56,566 nt of DNA from Desulforudis sp. (GCA_019084485.1 JAHRFU010000009.1:1-56566); one strand, 5' to 3'. Positions 20,595 through 28,749 are shown, counted from the stretch's first letter. Notes: generated by a model not told the origin, from the letters alone. A program made the numbers and translations.

Positions 20595-20912
20595 TCACTT
20601 GTGGACTACGCTCGTAATCCAGTCTAGGAACTCCGGATTACCGTCCTTAATCTCGATCACACTCACTGCCGGCAACTCGTATTCGTGCATTTCCTTCACG
20701 TATTGGATTACCGCAGGCACCTTGTCCTCTGTGGTCTTAGCTAGAATCAAGCTCTCCTGGTCCTCGTTCAACTTATCGTCCCACCAGTAAGTGGAGATAA
20801 TCTTCGGCACCAAATTGGTACACGCCGCGAGGCGCTCCTCCACCAGACCCCGCGCAATTCTCTCGGCGTCTTCGAAGCCGGCGGCCGTGATATAGACCAA
20901 AACTGCATTCAC
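20595..20912 (-). CDS. cutA: CutA1-type divalent-cation tolerance protein
   Basis: CutA is a small trimeric ferredoxin-fold protein linked to copper and other divalent-cation tolerance, although its true role is unsettled. At 105 residues it is full length. The family patterns ERLAACTNLVP, TYWWDDKL, LILAKTTED and the C-terminal YELPAVSVIEI are all present. It lies downstream of dsrN with a gap of about 60 bp and may be read from the same transcript. No metal-sensing regulator is nearby. Confidence 0.93.
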   Translation of the reverse strand: MNAVLVYITAAGFEDAERIARGLVEERLAACTNLVPKIISTYWWDDKLNEDQESLILAKTTEDKVPAVIQYVKEMHEYELPAVSVIEIKDGNPEFLDWITSVVHK

Positions 20913-20974
20913 TGCTATGACCTCCTTAAATGTTCCAAAGTATCTTTTCTATGCTTGGGCATAGTATTCCAGTC

Positions 20975-22372
20975 TCAGTTACCTTCCCGAAGCGTACGGT
21001 ACTGCGCTGCAGCCTTAACCAGGTTAGGTGCCCAGTCCGGAACGGCCAAGGCGTGAATGTGACAGTAGGCTGCGAAGGCATTGTGGTGCAGCATCCCGTC
21101 CCGTCGCCCATCGGTACCGTATCCCCGGTGCACATCCATACAGAAGACTACTCCCGGATCCACCCGGGTCACGCTGGAATGGTGGAACTCATGCCCCTTG
21201 ACCATGGTCCCCAGCGAAAAGAAGGGATTATCTTGCACAGCCTTTGCGACCATGTACCCGTGACCCCGGGGCTTCTTATCCAAGTCTGTCTCAAAGGGCA
21301 TCGCTCCAGCCATCTCGAATCCTTTGCCCTGCCACATCAAACGCTCACCGAGATACATCAGTCCACCGCACTCGGCGTAAGCCGGCATCCCGGCTTCAAC
21401 CCGTGACCGAACAGACTGCCGCAGAGCGTTATTGGCCTCAAGTTCTGCCGCGAACACCTCGGGAAACCCGCCTCCCACATACAGGGCGTCAATCACTGGC
21501 GGTAGATCCTCGCTCAAGGCGTCGACAAAAACCAGTTCGGCGCCGGCCATCTCCAAGGCCTCCAGGTTTTCGGGATAGTAGAAGGTGAAGGCGCGATCCC
21601 GGAGGATGGCGATTCGGGGTCGGATGCCAGGCATCAGCTCCGCTGCCTCATCAACCTGTACCGAGTCCAGCGGCGAGGCCGCCCGGGCAATCTCGACAAT
21701 CCGGTCCAGATCTAGGGTCGACTCCGCATCAGCCTGCCAGGTCTCCAGAACCCTTTGCAGAGCCTCGTTCTCCGCCGCCGGCACCAAGCCGAGGTGCCGG
21801 TCCGGTACGGTGTATTCCTTCTTCTTGGGAAACACTCCGAGCACGGGAAGGTTACAGTAGCGGTCAATGACGGCGGTGAGCATATCGCGGTGACGCGGGC
21901 GGGCCACATTATTCAAGATAACCCCGGCGATGTTCACGTCCGGGTCGAGTTTCTGGCATCCTAAAACGATAGCAGCGGCACTGCGGGTCATCCGCACCGC
22001 GTTTACCACCAGCAGGACTGGTGCCCCTAGACTCTTCGCGATCTCAGCGGTGCTTCCGCTGCCCTCTACGTCGACACCGTCATACAGGCCCATCGCACCC
22101 TCGACCACCGCGATCCCCGATTCCGTAGAGTGTTTGACAAAGGAATGTCGGATGGTGCTTTCGTCCATCATAAAGCGGTCCAGATTGCGGCACTGACGGC
22201 CGGAGATTAGGGACAACCAGCTCGGATCAATGAAATCCGGGCCCTTCTTGAATGGATGAACGTCAATACCACGGCCGCGAAGCCCGGCGATGAGTGAGGC
22301 CGTGACCGTTGTCTTCCCGGATCGCCCCTGCGGAGCAGCGACGACCAGCCGTGGGCGGTTCAGTTTCTCCAC
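20975..22372 (-). CDS. dsrN: siroheme amidase DsrN (CbiA/CobB-type amidotransferase)
   Basis: The 465-residue protein has an N-terminal ATP-binding synthetase domain (P-loop PQGRSGKTT, 14-22; FKKGPDFIDP) and a C-terminal CobB-type glutamine amidotransferase domain with the nucleophile C335 in YAECGGLMYLG. By homology alone it is a cobyrinate a,c-diamide synthase. Its place directly after dsrC, among dsrMK and with no cobalamin genes around, argues for DsrN, which amidates siroheme to siroamide for DsrAB. The GTG start has AAGGCGGG upstream. A strong terminator separates it from dsrC. The role is inferred; a cobalamin role remains possible. Confidence 0.8.
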   Translation of the reverse strand: MEKLNRPRLVVAAPQGRSGKTTVTASLIAGLRGRGIDVHPFKKGPDFIDPSWLSLISGRQCRNLDRFMMDESTIRHSFVKHSTESGIAVVEGAMGLYDGVDVEGSGSTAEIAKSLGAPVLLVVNAVRMTRSAAAIVLGCQKLDPDVNIAGVILNNVARPRHRDMLTAVIDRYCNLPVLGVFPKKKEYTVPDRHLGLVPAAENEALQRVLETWQADAESTLDLDRIVEIARAASPLDSVQVDEAAELMPGIRPRIAILRDRAFTFYYPENLEALEMAGAELVFVDALSEDLPPVIDALYVGGGFPEVFAAELEANNALRQSVRSRVEAGMPAYAECGGLMYLGERLMWQGKGFEMAGAMPFETDLDKKPRGHGYMVAKAVQDNPFFSLGTMVKGHEFHHSSVTRVDPGVVFCMDVHRGYGTDGRRDGMLHHNAFAAYCHIHALAVPDWAPNLVKAAAQYRTLREGN

Positions 22373-22395
22373 AGGTTATCCCGCCTTAATCCCTC

Positions 22396-22440
22396 GTAAC
22401 AAAATTAAACGCTTAACCCGGGGGGAACCCCGGGTTAAGC
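22396..22440 (-). terminator. Rho-independent terminator after dsrC
   Basis: GCTTAACCCGGGG and CCCCGGGTTAAGC (22411-22440) form a 13-bp GC-rich stem. On the minus strand it is followed by GTTTAATTTTGTT. It lies between the dsrC stop and the dsrN start. It should give dsrC a separate, abundant transcript, with partial readthrough to dsrN. Confidence 0.85.
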
Positions 22441-22460
22441 ATTTGCAGTAAACTCGATTT

Positions 22461-22778
22461 TTAGACGCAGCCGGTCGGCTTGGGTAGACCGCCGAGTTTG
22501 CAAGCACCCTTAGCAGGGCCGGACGGGAAGAGTTCGTAGATCTCCTTTAGGGGGATACCGGTTTCTTTACAGAGCTTGCGGATCATCGGAGCAATACCGT
22601 TGGTGGCATAGTACTCCTTAAGGTAATTGATAACCTTCCAGTGATCATCGGTCAACTGTTCGATGCCCTCACCCTTGGCAAAGTAGTACGCACAAGCCTC
22701 AAACCAAGCGGCCGGATCGGTCATAAAACCGTCCTCATCGACCTCTACCTGTTTCCCTTCGATTTCAACAAACGGCAT
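22461..22778 (-). CDS. dsrC: sulfur-carrier protein DsrC
   Basis: DsrC is the sulfur-carrying co-substrate of dissimilatory sulfite reductase. DsrAB places sulfur between its two C-terminal cysteines, and the resulting trisulfide is reduced by DsrMK. The 105-residue protein has both required cysteines, C93 and the penultimate C104, in the arm GACKLGGLPKPTGCV with the true DsrC spacing (CX10C). This separates it from TusE-like proteins that keep only one. It lies next to dsrK, its likely partner. A strong terminator follows the gene. Confidence 0.97.
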   Translation of the reverse strand: MPFVEIEGKQVEVDEDGFMTDPAAWFEACAYYFAKGEGIEQLTDDHWKVINYLKEYYATNGIAPMIRKLCKETGIPLKEIYELFPSGPAKGACKLGGLPKPTGCV

Positions 22779-22853
22779 TTTTCTAGCACACCTCCAAATT
22801 GATTTTTTTATTGTACACCGATGTTCCTTTATTCGGAGTTATCTTACCCCGTC

Positions 22854-24242
22854 CTATTCCTCAGGAAACACCAGCGCATGACCCACTAAGTCAATCAGTC
22901 CCACCACCTCAACCGGCAGTTTGTGTTCCTTCACCATCGGATAGAGCTGCGCTTTGCAGATGGAGCAAGGAGCGCACAGAACCTCGGCTTCGGTCTCACG
23001 GACCTGTTCAGCCTTCTTGTTCGAGGCCAGGATGCGGTACTCGTACATCGCCGGATCGTCAAACAGGACACCTGACCCACCGCCGCAGCAGAAGTTCCGC
23101 TCACGGTTCGGCGTCATTTCCACGAAGTCGCTCGTCACGGCCCGCATAATCACGCGCATTTGATCACAGAGTCCGCAGGCCCGTACGTAGTTACAGGGGT
23201 CATGCAGGGTGATCTTCTGGCTGTTCCGGGTCGGATCCAGATCCAACTGTCCAGACTCAATCAAAGCCGCGACCTCATCGTGAATGTGCGTCATCGGAAT
23301 CTTCGCCACACCCGGCAGGTCGCTGTAGCTGGCTACATACATCTTGGCGGCACGCCAACCGTGACCACATTCACCCCAGACGATCTTCTTGATACCGAGC
23401 GTGGTGCATTCCTCATAGAGGCGGGTCACCATCTCGCGCTGGATACGGGTCTGATCCATCAGGTAGCCGAAGTTGCCGGCCTCCGTGATACGACTGGACA
23501 TCGTCCAGTTGGCACCCACCCACTTGAAGAACATTCCCGCGCCCTTCAGGGTGTTGGGGTTTAACATAAAGTCCGCTGAGGACGGAATGTACAGGATGTC
23601 CGAATCCGGCTTGTCAGTGGGGAACTCGACCTTAAGACCGTTGCGGTCCTCCTCGATTTCCTCGGCTAAGAACTCCAGCGTGTCAATGATACCGGCCTTG
23701 GTCAGGCCCATATGGTTGCCTGTCTTAAGAATCGCACCGGCCGTAGCCGTGTGCAACTGCGGGCCGATGCCGAGCCAGAACAGGATCTGACGGCCAACCA
23801 TGGTTATTTCAGCAGTATCCAAACCGAACGGGCAGGTATGGGAACAGCGCCGGCACTCCGAACACTGGTAGAAATAGCTGTACCATTTCTCGAGGGTCTC
23901 CAGCGTCAGCTCTTCTGCTCCGACCAGCGGCCCGAAAAGTTTGCCCTGCGGTGTGAAGTAGCGTTTGTATGCCTTGCGGATCAGATCCGCACGACCGGCC
24001 GGAATGTTGTTCGGGTCCTTGGTTCCGAGATAGGTATGACAGTTATCGGCGCATAGGCCGCACTTCACGCAGTTCTCCATAGTCACAACAAAGGAACGGA
24101 GCTTATTCCTAAAATCATCCAGATGCCGGATTGCTTCTTCCACTTTCTTCTCGTCCGGCACCGGCTCTATACCCAGAGTCCGGAACAGTTTTTCGTTCGC
24201 TCTCTTGGGTTGTCTAAGTCCCTTGGCGGTTTCAGTGCTCAT
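22854..24242 (-). CDS. dsrK: DsrK, iron-sulfur subunit of the DsrMK membrane complex
   Basis: DsrK is related to HdrD and is thought to reduce the DsrC trisulfide. The 462-residue protein has two CX2CX2CX3C clusters (C58/61/64/68 and C127/130/133/137). Two CCG-type regions follow (HDPCNYVRACGLC, NFCCGGGSG and LCAPCSIC) that should hold the catalytic noncubane [4Fe-4S] site. The ATG at 24242 with AAGGGGGTG upstream is preferred to the longer frame to 24266. It follows dsrM by 27 bp, so the two subunits are cotranscribed. The absence of dsrJOP is typical of Gram-positive sulfate reducers. Confidence 0.96.
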   Translation of the reverse strand: MSTETAKGLRQPKRANEKLFRTLGIEPVPDEKKVEEAIRHLDDFRNKLRSFVVTMENCVKCGLCADNCHTYLGTKDPNNIPAGRADLIRKAYKRYFTPQGKLFGPLVGAEELTLETLEKWYSYFYQCSECRRCSHTCPFGLDTAEITMVGRQILFWLGIGPQLHTATAGAILKTGNHMGLTKAGIIDTLEFLAEEIEEDRNGLKVEFPTDKPDSDILYIPSSADFMLNPNTLKGAGMFFKWVGANWTMSSRITEAGNFGYLMDQTRIQREMVTRLYEECTTLGIKKIVWGECGHGWRAAKMYVASYSDLPGVAKIPMTHIHDEVAALIESGQLDLDPTRNSQKITLHDPCNYVRACGLCDQMRVIMRAVTSDFVEMTPNRERNFCCGGGSGVLFDDPAMYEYRILASNKKAEQVRETEAEVLCAPCSICKAQLYPMVKEHKLPVEVVGLIDLVGHALVFPEE

Positions 24243-24269
24243 TGCAGTGAACACCCCCTTTCTCATACA

Positions 24270-25037
24270 CTACTTAGTTACTTGAACCTTGGCTCCGGGC
24301 ATTCCAGGTGCCCACTCCTTGAACGGTCTGTTTACCATCCAGCGCATCCAGAAGAAGCCGAAGACGTGCATCAACTTGCTGAACGGGAAGATGATCATCA
24401 GACACTGGACGAAGAAGAAATGCCACATAAAGAAGGCATTCTGCGGGAGCGCCACCGGGTTGAAGGTAAAGAGCCCGGCCATGAAAGTACGTGCCTCGAG
24501 ATAGGTCGTATGGGCATCGGGAACCAGACGCATGTAGTTGCCCAGACCGGCGATTGTTAGCAACAGGAACAGATGCAGGAAGTCACTGGTTGAAGAAATC
24601 GCACGCACCTTCTCAACGGTGAAGCGACGATACAACAGATACAAGACGGCAACCAGGAAGACTAGTCCCATTGTAGTACCCAGCAGATCGGAAAGCCACA
24701 CGCTGAGATCGGCCGAAACGAGTAACGGCGCGATCATGTGGAACTGCAGCCCCAGCGTATAAATACCCATTGCGTGGCCGGCAATGATCGCGATCAGTGC
24801 GGCGTGGAAGGGAAAAGCGCCAATCCAGAGCGCCCGGTCAAACTTTAGAATGTTCCAGAAGATAGCAATCTGCCACACCCACCAGGTGACTGCGGCCGTC
24901 CAGGTACCCGGGAACGGGGAAAGGGTGATGTTGTGCATAATCCGGGGGATCATCCAGCGCCAGAGGCGCCATGTAACACCGCCCAAGAATATGGCTACGG
25001 TAAAGTACGGCATAATCTGACCAACAAATTGTTCCAC
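24270..25037 (-). CDS. dsrM: DsrM, heme-b membrane subunit
   Basis: DsrM is a NarI-like membrane cytochrome b that passes electrons from menaquinol to DsrK. The 255-residue protein has about five membrane segments. Histidines suited to heme ligation appear in FPFHAALIAIIAGHAMG and FFMWHFFF. The GTG start is preceded by GGGGAGGTG. A 260-bp gap (25038-25297) separates it from the upstream ferredoxin gene. I found no convincing promoter or RNA element there, so this leader deserves a look. Confidence 0.95.
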   Translation of the reverse strand: MEQFVGQIMPYFTVAIFLGGVTWRLWRWMIPRIMHNITLSPFPGTWTAAVTWWVWQIAIFWNILKFDRALWIGAFPFHAALIAIIAGHAMGIYTLGLQFHMIAPLLVSADLSVWLSDLLGTTMGLVFLVAVLYLLYRRFTVEKVRAISSTSDFLHLFLLLTIAGLGNYMRLVPDAHTTYLEARTFMAGLFTFNPVALPQNAFFMWHFFFVQCLMIIFPFSKLMHVFGFFWMRWMVNRPFKEWAPGMPGAKVQVTK

Positions 25038-25297
25038 CTAGTACACCTCCCCTGGTTATAACTGGCACAAAGGCATCTGTAATACACCTTCGTTGCCGTA
25101 GTGGTAACATAAGATGACACCGACACCCAAACCACAGCACAGGGCTCCCGATTCTGCACCGGAGTCCCGATTTGCGGCCCGGGTTAAGACCACCTTTCGG
25201 AGCCGGCGCTAAGAATTACTCCTGTGCTGGCTCGTTTTCCGGGATTCTCTGATCTCTCACCTCCCGGTCGTCCACTCCGGGGACGGGTTGAATCGGC

Positions 25298-25483
25298 CTA
25301 TAACTCCTGTAATGTAACCGACCCGCTCGGGCAGACCGTCACGCAGGTCTCACAGCCGAGGCAGTCTGTGCCGTCCAGGACCACCGCTTTGCCGTCCTGC
25401 ATCTCGAGGCATTGGGCGGGACAGGCCTCAACGCACTCGGTGCACCCCTCACAGGTGGATGCTTCAATGGTCACCACGAACAT
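25298..25483 (-). CDS. 2[4Fe-4S] ferredoxin
   Basis: The 61-residue protein has two canonical CX2CX2CX3CP motifs, CEGCTECVEACP and CLGCETCVTVCP, so it is a small bacterial two-cluster ferredoxin. Its place just ahead of dsrMK, in the same direction, suggests that it carries low-potential electrons for sulfite reduction or another Dsr-linked step. The specific partner is not shown. The start ATG is preceded by AAGGGGG. Confidence 0.95.
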   Translation of the reverse strand: MFVVTIEASTCEGCTECVEACPAQCLEMQDGKAVVLDGTDCLGCETCVTVCPSGSVTLQEL

Positions 25484-25634
25484 TACCGTTTACCCCCTTA
25501 AAATAGTTTTGGTTTCTTAGTCAACGAGCCGAATTCGGCTCTCAGCTAACGCAGATGCAAAACAGATCGGCACAAAACCACATGATGTATTTCGGTACAC
25601 AAGCCCCGATTCCTGCTGTCGGGCGACAAGTTTT

Positions 25635-25798
25635 TCAGATTTTAGAACCTGATTCGGGATACTCCTCCAAGCAAACGCGAAGGGATTCAATGCCGTCACA
25701 GAAACCCTTATTGTAGTGATCCATTTTGTATTCCCTTATCTCACGGATCAGATCCTCGTCTCAATGATCCAGCGGTTGATCGCCTCGTATATGGTCAT
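25635..25798 (-). pseudogene. small frameshifted reading frame
   Basis: An ATG at 25798, with GGGAGAGG upstream, reads MTIYEAINRWIIETRI and then stops at 25748-25750. In another frame the text continues as DLIREIREYKMDHYNKGF..., ending SGSKI at 25635. Joined by a one-base shift near 25750, the two pieces make a helical protein of about 55 residues. I do not know the family. A frameshift mutation or an assembly error are both possible. The rest of the 520-bp gap 25484-26003 holds only the palindrome at 25963. Confidence 0.35.
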
Positions 25799-25962
25799 TA
25801 AGAACGCCTCTCCCGAATTCGTCGGTACGGTACAGGCGTACCGGCCCTATTCTATCCGCAATCGCACTGCAAAGCAAGGGCACCTGCGGCAGTTGCACTG
25901 GTTGTCTCCCTTGTGGTAAATTTAATTCTGGATACGTCAGTAAAGGATAACGGAAAATCTTG

Positions 25963-25980
25963 GACGCAATCAATTGCGTC
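25963..25980 (+). promoter_or_regulatory. palindromic operator-like site before the fmdB-like operon
   Basis: GACGCAATCAATTGCGTC is a perfect 8+2+8 inverted repeat that ends 23 bases before the GTG start of the zinc-ribbon gene. There is no T tract, so a dimeric regulator site is more likely than a terminator. The regulator is unknown. I saw no clear -35/-10 pair here. Confidence 0.45.
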
Positions 25981-26003
25981 TAACCTAAGAGGTGAATTAG
26001 GCC

Positions 26004-26246
26004 GTGCCTATTTTTGAGTTCCGCTGTGCCGCTTGTGGGAAGCTTTTTGAGAAGCTCTTCGGACAAGCCGATGAGAAGGTAGAGATCAAATGCCCCGAAT
26101 GCGGTTCGGAAGAGGCCGACCGGGTGATCAGCAGGGCCAATTCCATTATGGGTAGAGGGAAAGGAAAGGACACGAAGTTGACCACCAAGTCCTGCGGCCC
26201 TGGAAGTTCGTGTCATACTTTGGAAATACCCGGAGCGGGGGATTAA
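26004..26246 (+). CDS. FmdB-family zinc-ribbon protein
   Basis: This 80-residue protein begins PIFEFRCAACGKLFEKLF and has a second CPECG, the CxxC...CxxC ribbon of the FmdB regulator family. The C-terminal tail is rich in G, S, K and two further cysteines (KSCGPGSSC). Members often sit beside metal or sulfur enzymes, with no defined mechanism. Here it heads a two-gene plus-strand operon inserted between the dsrMK and dsrAB blocks. The GTG start has AGAGGTG upstream and a perfect palindrome lies at 25963. Confidence 0.82.
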   Translation: MPIFEFRCAACGKLFEKLFGQADEKVEIKCPECGSEEADRVISRANSIMGRGKGKDTKLTTKSCGPGSSCHTLEIPGAGD

Positions 26247-26249
26247 ACG

Positions 26250-27365
26250 GTGGGGCGGCGACCATCAATTGAACAAACTTCGGAAGGGGCAGCTTGTGTC
26301 TTCTGTGGTTTGTCCATAGAAAGACCAAGAGAAGTGGATGACGGAATCGCCCGGGAGATGGCTGTGGGGTGTTGCACAAATTGCGGTGCCGTCTATGTTT
26401 GTGACGTCACCGGTCACAACCTGGGAGAGGCTTTCTCGGAGGCGCTGGTCTTTGCCTGTGATATGGACTGGGAACTCGCGTGGGATTTCCTGCCCGAGGA
26501 GGACTACCTCCACATGATCGTCGAAGGATATGACCTTGAGACCAACCGGATCTATCCAGAGAGGATTATGGCGGGCCGTGCGGTTAAAGGGGCTCTTTCT
26601 TTTGTCAGGCTACACCAGGACGTTCAGGAACTAAAGGGAACAGGTGTGACCAAAAGGCTGGCAGCAAGCAGAGCCCGCTCCCCGAAGAAGGATGTTGCTC
26701 TGGAACCGGAAACCACGGGAGAAACGAAAAAGCTGACCAAACAAGAGGTTGAACAATGCATCAAGGAGTACCGGCTGGAACCGGTTGTGGCCTCCGCCCG
26801 GCTCGACAAGAAGACCGGCCGGTACCTCCAGCGGCTGCTCCACTCGAACGATGAACTGATCCGGCTTCGCGCCTCCGAGGCCCTGGGGCGGGTGACCAAG
26901 GTATTGGCGCCGGCTGACCCTACCGCGGCCGTGGCGATTCTAAGGGGCTTGTTTACCCCCTTTGAAACATCCAGCGCCTCTTACTGGGGAAGCATCGACG
27001 CCATCGGAGAAATCATGGCCGCAGCACCCGGTCTTTTTGGGGGCTACCTCCCTCGGCTATTCCCGCTCCTTGAAGACGATGCCCTGAGGCCCGTCGTGGT
27101 AAGGGCCTTAACCCGGATCGCACAGGAGAGACCCGACCTTGCCGGGAAGGCCGGCAGGCGGGTCAAGCCGTTACTGAACAGCCCTGATCCTGAGACCCGA
27201 GGCAACGCAGTCCGTCTCTTCGGCTATCTCGGAGCGGACGGTATGCGCGAGCGTCTGTTGGAACTGCAAAATGACAGTAATGAGGTGAAGGTCTACCAGA
27301 CCGGGAAGCTGGTGAAGAAAACCATCGGCGAACTGGCCGGAATAGCGCTGAGCGCTGAGCGCTGA
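26250..27365 (+). CDS. HEAT-repeat protein conserved with dsr genes
   Basis: The 371-residue protein starts with a cysteine-rich module (C16, C19, C41, C42, C45, C51) likely to bind zinc or iron-sulfur. A linker rich in K and E follows, then HEAT-like helical repeats from about residue 165 (for example LLHSNDELIRLRASEALGRV and LLNSPDPETRGNAVRLFG). I recall similar proteins annotated as the DVU0298 family in sulfate reducers, but could not check. It starts 3 bp after the fmdB-like stop. The coding end consists of three GCGCTGA heptamers overlapping the stop codon. A scaffold or maturation role for Dsr proteins is speculative. Confidence 0.7.
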   Translation: MGRRPSIEQTSEGAACVFCGLSIERPREVDDGIAREMAVGCCTNCGAVYVCDVTGHNLGEAFSEALVFACDMDWELAWDFLPEEDYLHMIVEGYDLETNRIYPERIMAGRAVKGALSFVRLHQDVQELKGTGVTKRLAASRARSPKKDVALEPETTGETKKLTKQEVEQCIKEYRLEPVVASARLDKKTGRYLQRLLHSNDELIRLRASEALGRVTKVLAPADPTAAVAILRGLFTPFETSSASYWGSIDAIGEIMAAAPGLFGGYLPRLFPLLEDDALRPVVVRALTRIAQERPDLAGKAGRRVKPLLNSPDPETRGNAVRLFGYLGADGMRERLLELQNDSNEVKVYQTGKLVKKTIGELAGIALSAER

Positions 27366-27384
27366 CCTACAGCCTAGCATAATG

Positions 27385-28029
27385 CTATTTTGTTTCCGGC
27401 CCGAACTCGCCGCGCACCGCGTTTTCAAGCGACGCCTTCAGGGCAGCAGACACGGAAACAAGCAGGGCCGCACGATCCAAGTCGTGCTGGCCACCCTTCT
27501 CCAGAACAGACCGAGACATCTCGTAGAGTTCCCTGTGCAGGCGATCCACGTTGAACGCCGGATAGGACTTGCCGGCTTTAAACGCTGCCTTCCAGCAGGT
27601 GCGTCCAACTCCCTGAACGGTGGTGGGAATGCCGTAGGCACGGCAGGTAACCGGTCGATTAGAGTAAAGGACACAGTCGCCTTGATCGTTGAGCAACGGG
27701 CACCGGATTCGCTCCCTGGCCATGGCGTAGGCCTGCATCTGCGGGTCGTCTGCATGAGCCTCGTTGATCATTGTCTGGAATTTTGTCAGATGCTCTTCAG
27801 CTTGGTTCGCCCGCTTAAGGACTTCCTGCTGTAGTGCTGGATCAAGTTTAGCGAAGCGCTCTCTGAGATAGGCCGCTTCAATCGGGAAAAGGCCAACCAG
27901 CGCGTGACAGCAATCCGTACAGCCCCGCTTGCACTGGACCGCATCGGTGTACTCGCGCTGCACCCTCTCAAAAGCCAGGTCGGCCGCCAGCCCTAGTTGT
28001 TCGTAGCGGGCGAACCACTCATCAAGCAT
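27385..28029 (-). CDS. YkgJ-type cysteine-cluster protein
   Basis: This 214-residue protein carries CX3CX2CC (C33, C37, C40, C41), then CPLL...C and RPVTCRAYG, the pattern of the YkgJ/UPF0153 family, which probably holds a zinc or iron-sulfur cluster. The function is unknown. It overlaps the TPR gene by 8 bp at its start and faces the HEAT-protein gene tail to tail. Its place at the end of the dsrAB-dsrD-TPR run suggests a link to Dsr biogenesis; that is inference. Confidence 0.78.
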   Translation of the reverse strand: MLDEWFARYEQLGLAADLAFERVQREYTDAVQCKRGCTDCCHALVGLFPIEAAYLRERFAKLDPALQQEVLKRANQAEEHLTKFQTMINEAHADDPQMQAYAMARERIRCPLLNDQGDCVLYSNRPVTCRAYGIPTTVQGVGRTCWKAAFKAGKSYPAFNVDRLHRELYEMSRSVLEKGGQHDLDRAALLVSVSAALKASLENAVRGEFGPETK

Positions 28030-28666
28030 CGCCGTCCCCGCCTGGCTCTCGGTATGGTTCCAGTTCCTTGAGGAAGTCGGGATGGACCGGGAAGCCGTAC
28101 GCTACGGCCAGGTCCACGTGCTGGACAGCCCGTGCGTATTCACCATTAAGGTAGCAGGCATAGGCCAGGTTGTTCTGACCCAGGCCGAATTCAGGGGCCA
28201 TCGCCACCAGTTTCTCGCCGGTCCGGACCGCTAGCTCGATGTCATCCTTCTGAAGATAGGCGCTGACCAGGTTGGCCCACGCCTGGACGATTTCGGGATT
28301 GAGTTCAACCGCCTTTTCCAAAGCGACGATGGCTTCGTCGGTCTGCACCTGTTGCAGGTACGCAAAACCGAGGTTGGCGTACCCCCGGGCATAGCGAGGC
28401 TCAACCTGGACCGACCTGAGGTTGGCTTGGACAACTCCCTCGAGATCACCCTTCTTGAAAAAGATGTAACCTAGGTTGACCCAGGCCTCAAACATGCGCG
28501 CACCGTCTTCAATAGCGTCCTTAAAGTACCTTTCCGCCTCATCCAGCCGTCCCTGCTCCATCGCCGCCACACCCAGGTTATAAAGAGCTGTGGCGCATTC
28601 AGGGTTGTCTTTGAGCAATTGCTTCTGCTCGTGGATCCAACTATCCGCATTTCGGGGTTCAGACAC
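28022..28666 (-). CDS. TPR-repeat protein of the dsr locus
   Basis: The product is built of about five tetratricopeptide repeats (for example ATALYNLGVAAMEQGRLDEAE and EAWVNLGYIFFKKGDLEG). There is no signal peptide, so it should act in the cytoplasm as a protein-binding scaffold. I take the GTG at 28666, which has GGAAGGAG upstream. The longer frame to 28714 would start inside the dsrD terminator. It is translationally linked to the YkgJ gene and lies downstream of dsrABD, so it is expressed with them by readthrough or from its own promoter. Confidence 0.82.
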   Translation of the reverse strand: MSEPRNADSWIHEQKQLLKDNPECATALYNLGVAAMEQGRLDEAERYFKDAIEDGARMFEAWVNLGYIFFKKGDLEGVVQANLRSVQVEPRYARGYANLGFAYLQQVQTDEAIVALEKAVELNPEIVQAWANLVSAYLQKDDIELAVRTGEKLVAMAPEFGLGQNNLAYACYLNGEYARAVQHVDLAVAYGFPVHPDFLKELEPYREPGGDGDA

Positions 28667-28694
28667 CGACCGCTTCACTCCTTCCGTGTAAGGG

Positions 28695-28726
28695 AAAAGG
28701 CCGCCCGCCAGCAACGGGCGAGCGGC
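28695..28726 (-). terminator. Rho-independent terminator after dsrD
   Basis: On the minus strand GGCCGCTCGCC and GGCGGGCGGCC (28699-28726) form a GC-rich hairpin followed by TTTTCCC. It lies 24 bp past the dsrD stop, so it probably caps the dsrABD message and limits expression of the TPR and YkgJ genes. Confidence 0.8.
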
Positions 28727-28749
28727 CTCTCCAATTCCTGCGGTAAGCT

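Noticed and set aside
20975-22372. Reading this gene as part of cobalamin biosynthesis.
   Set aside because: No other cobalamin gene is near and it is embedded among dsr genes, so DsrN is the better explanation, though not proven.
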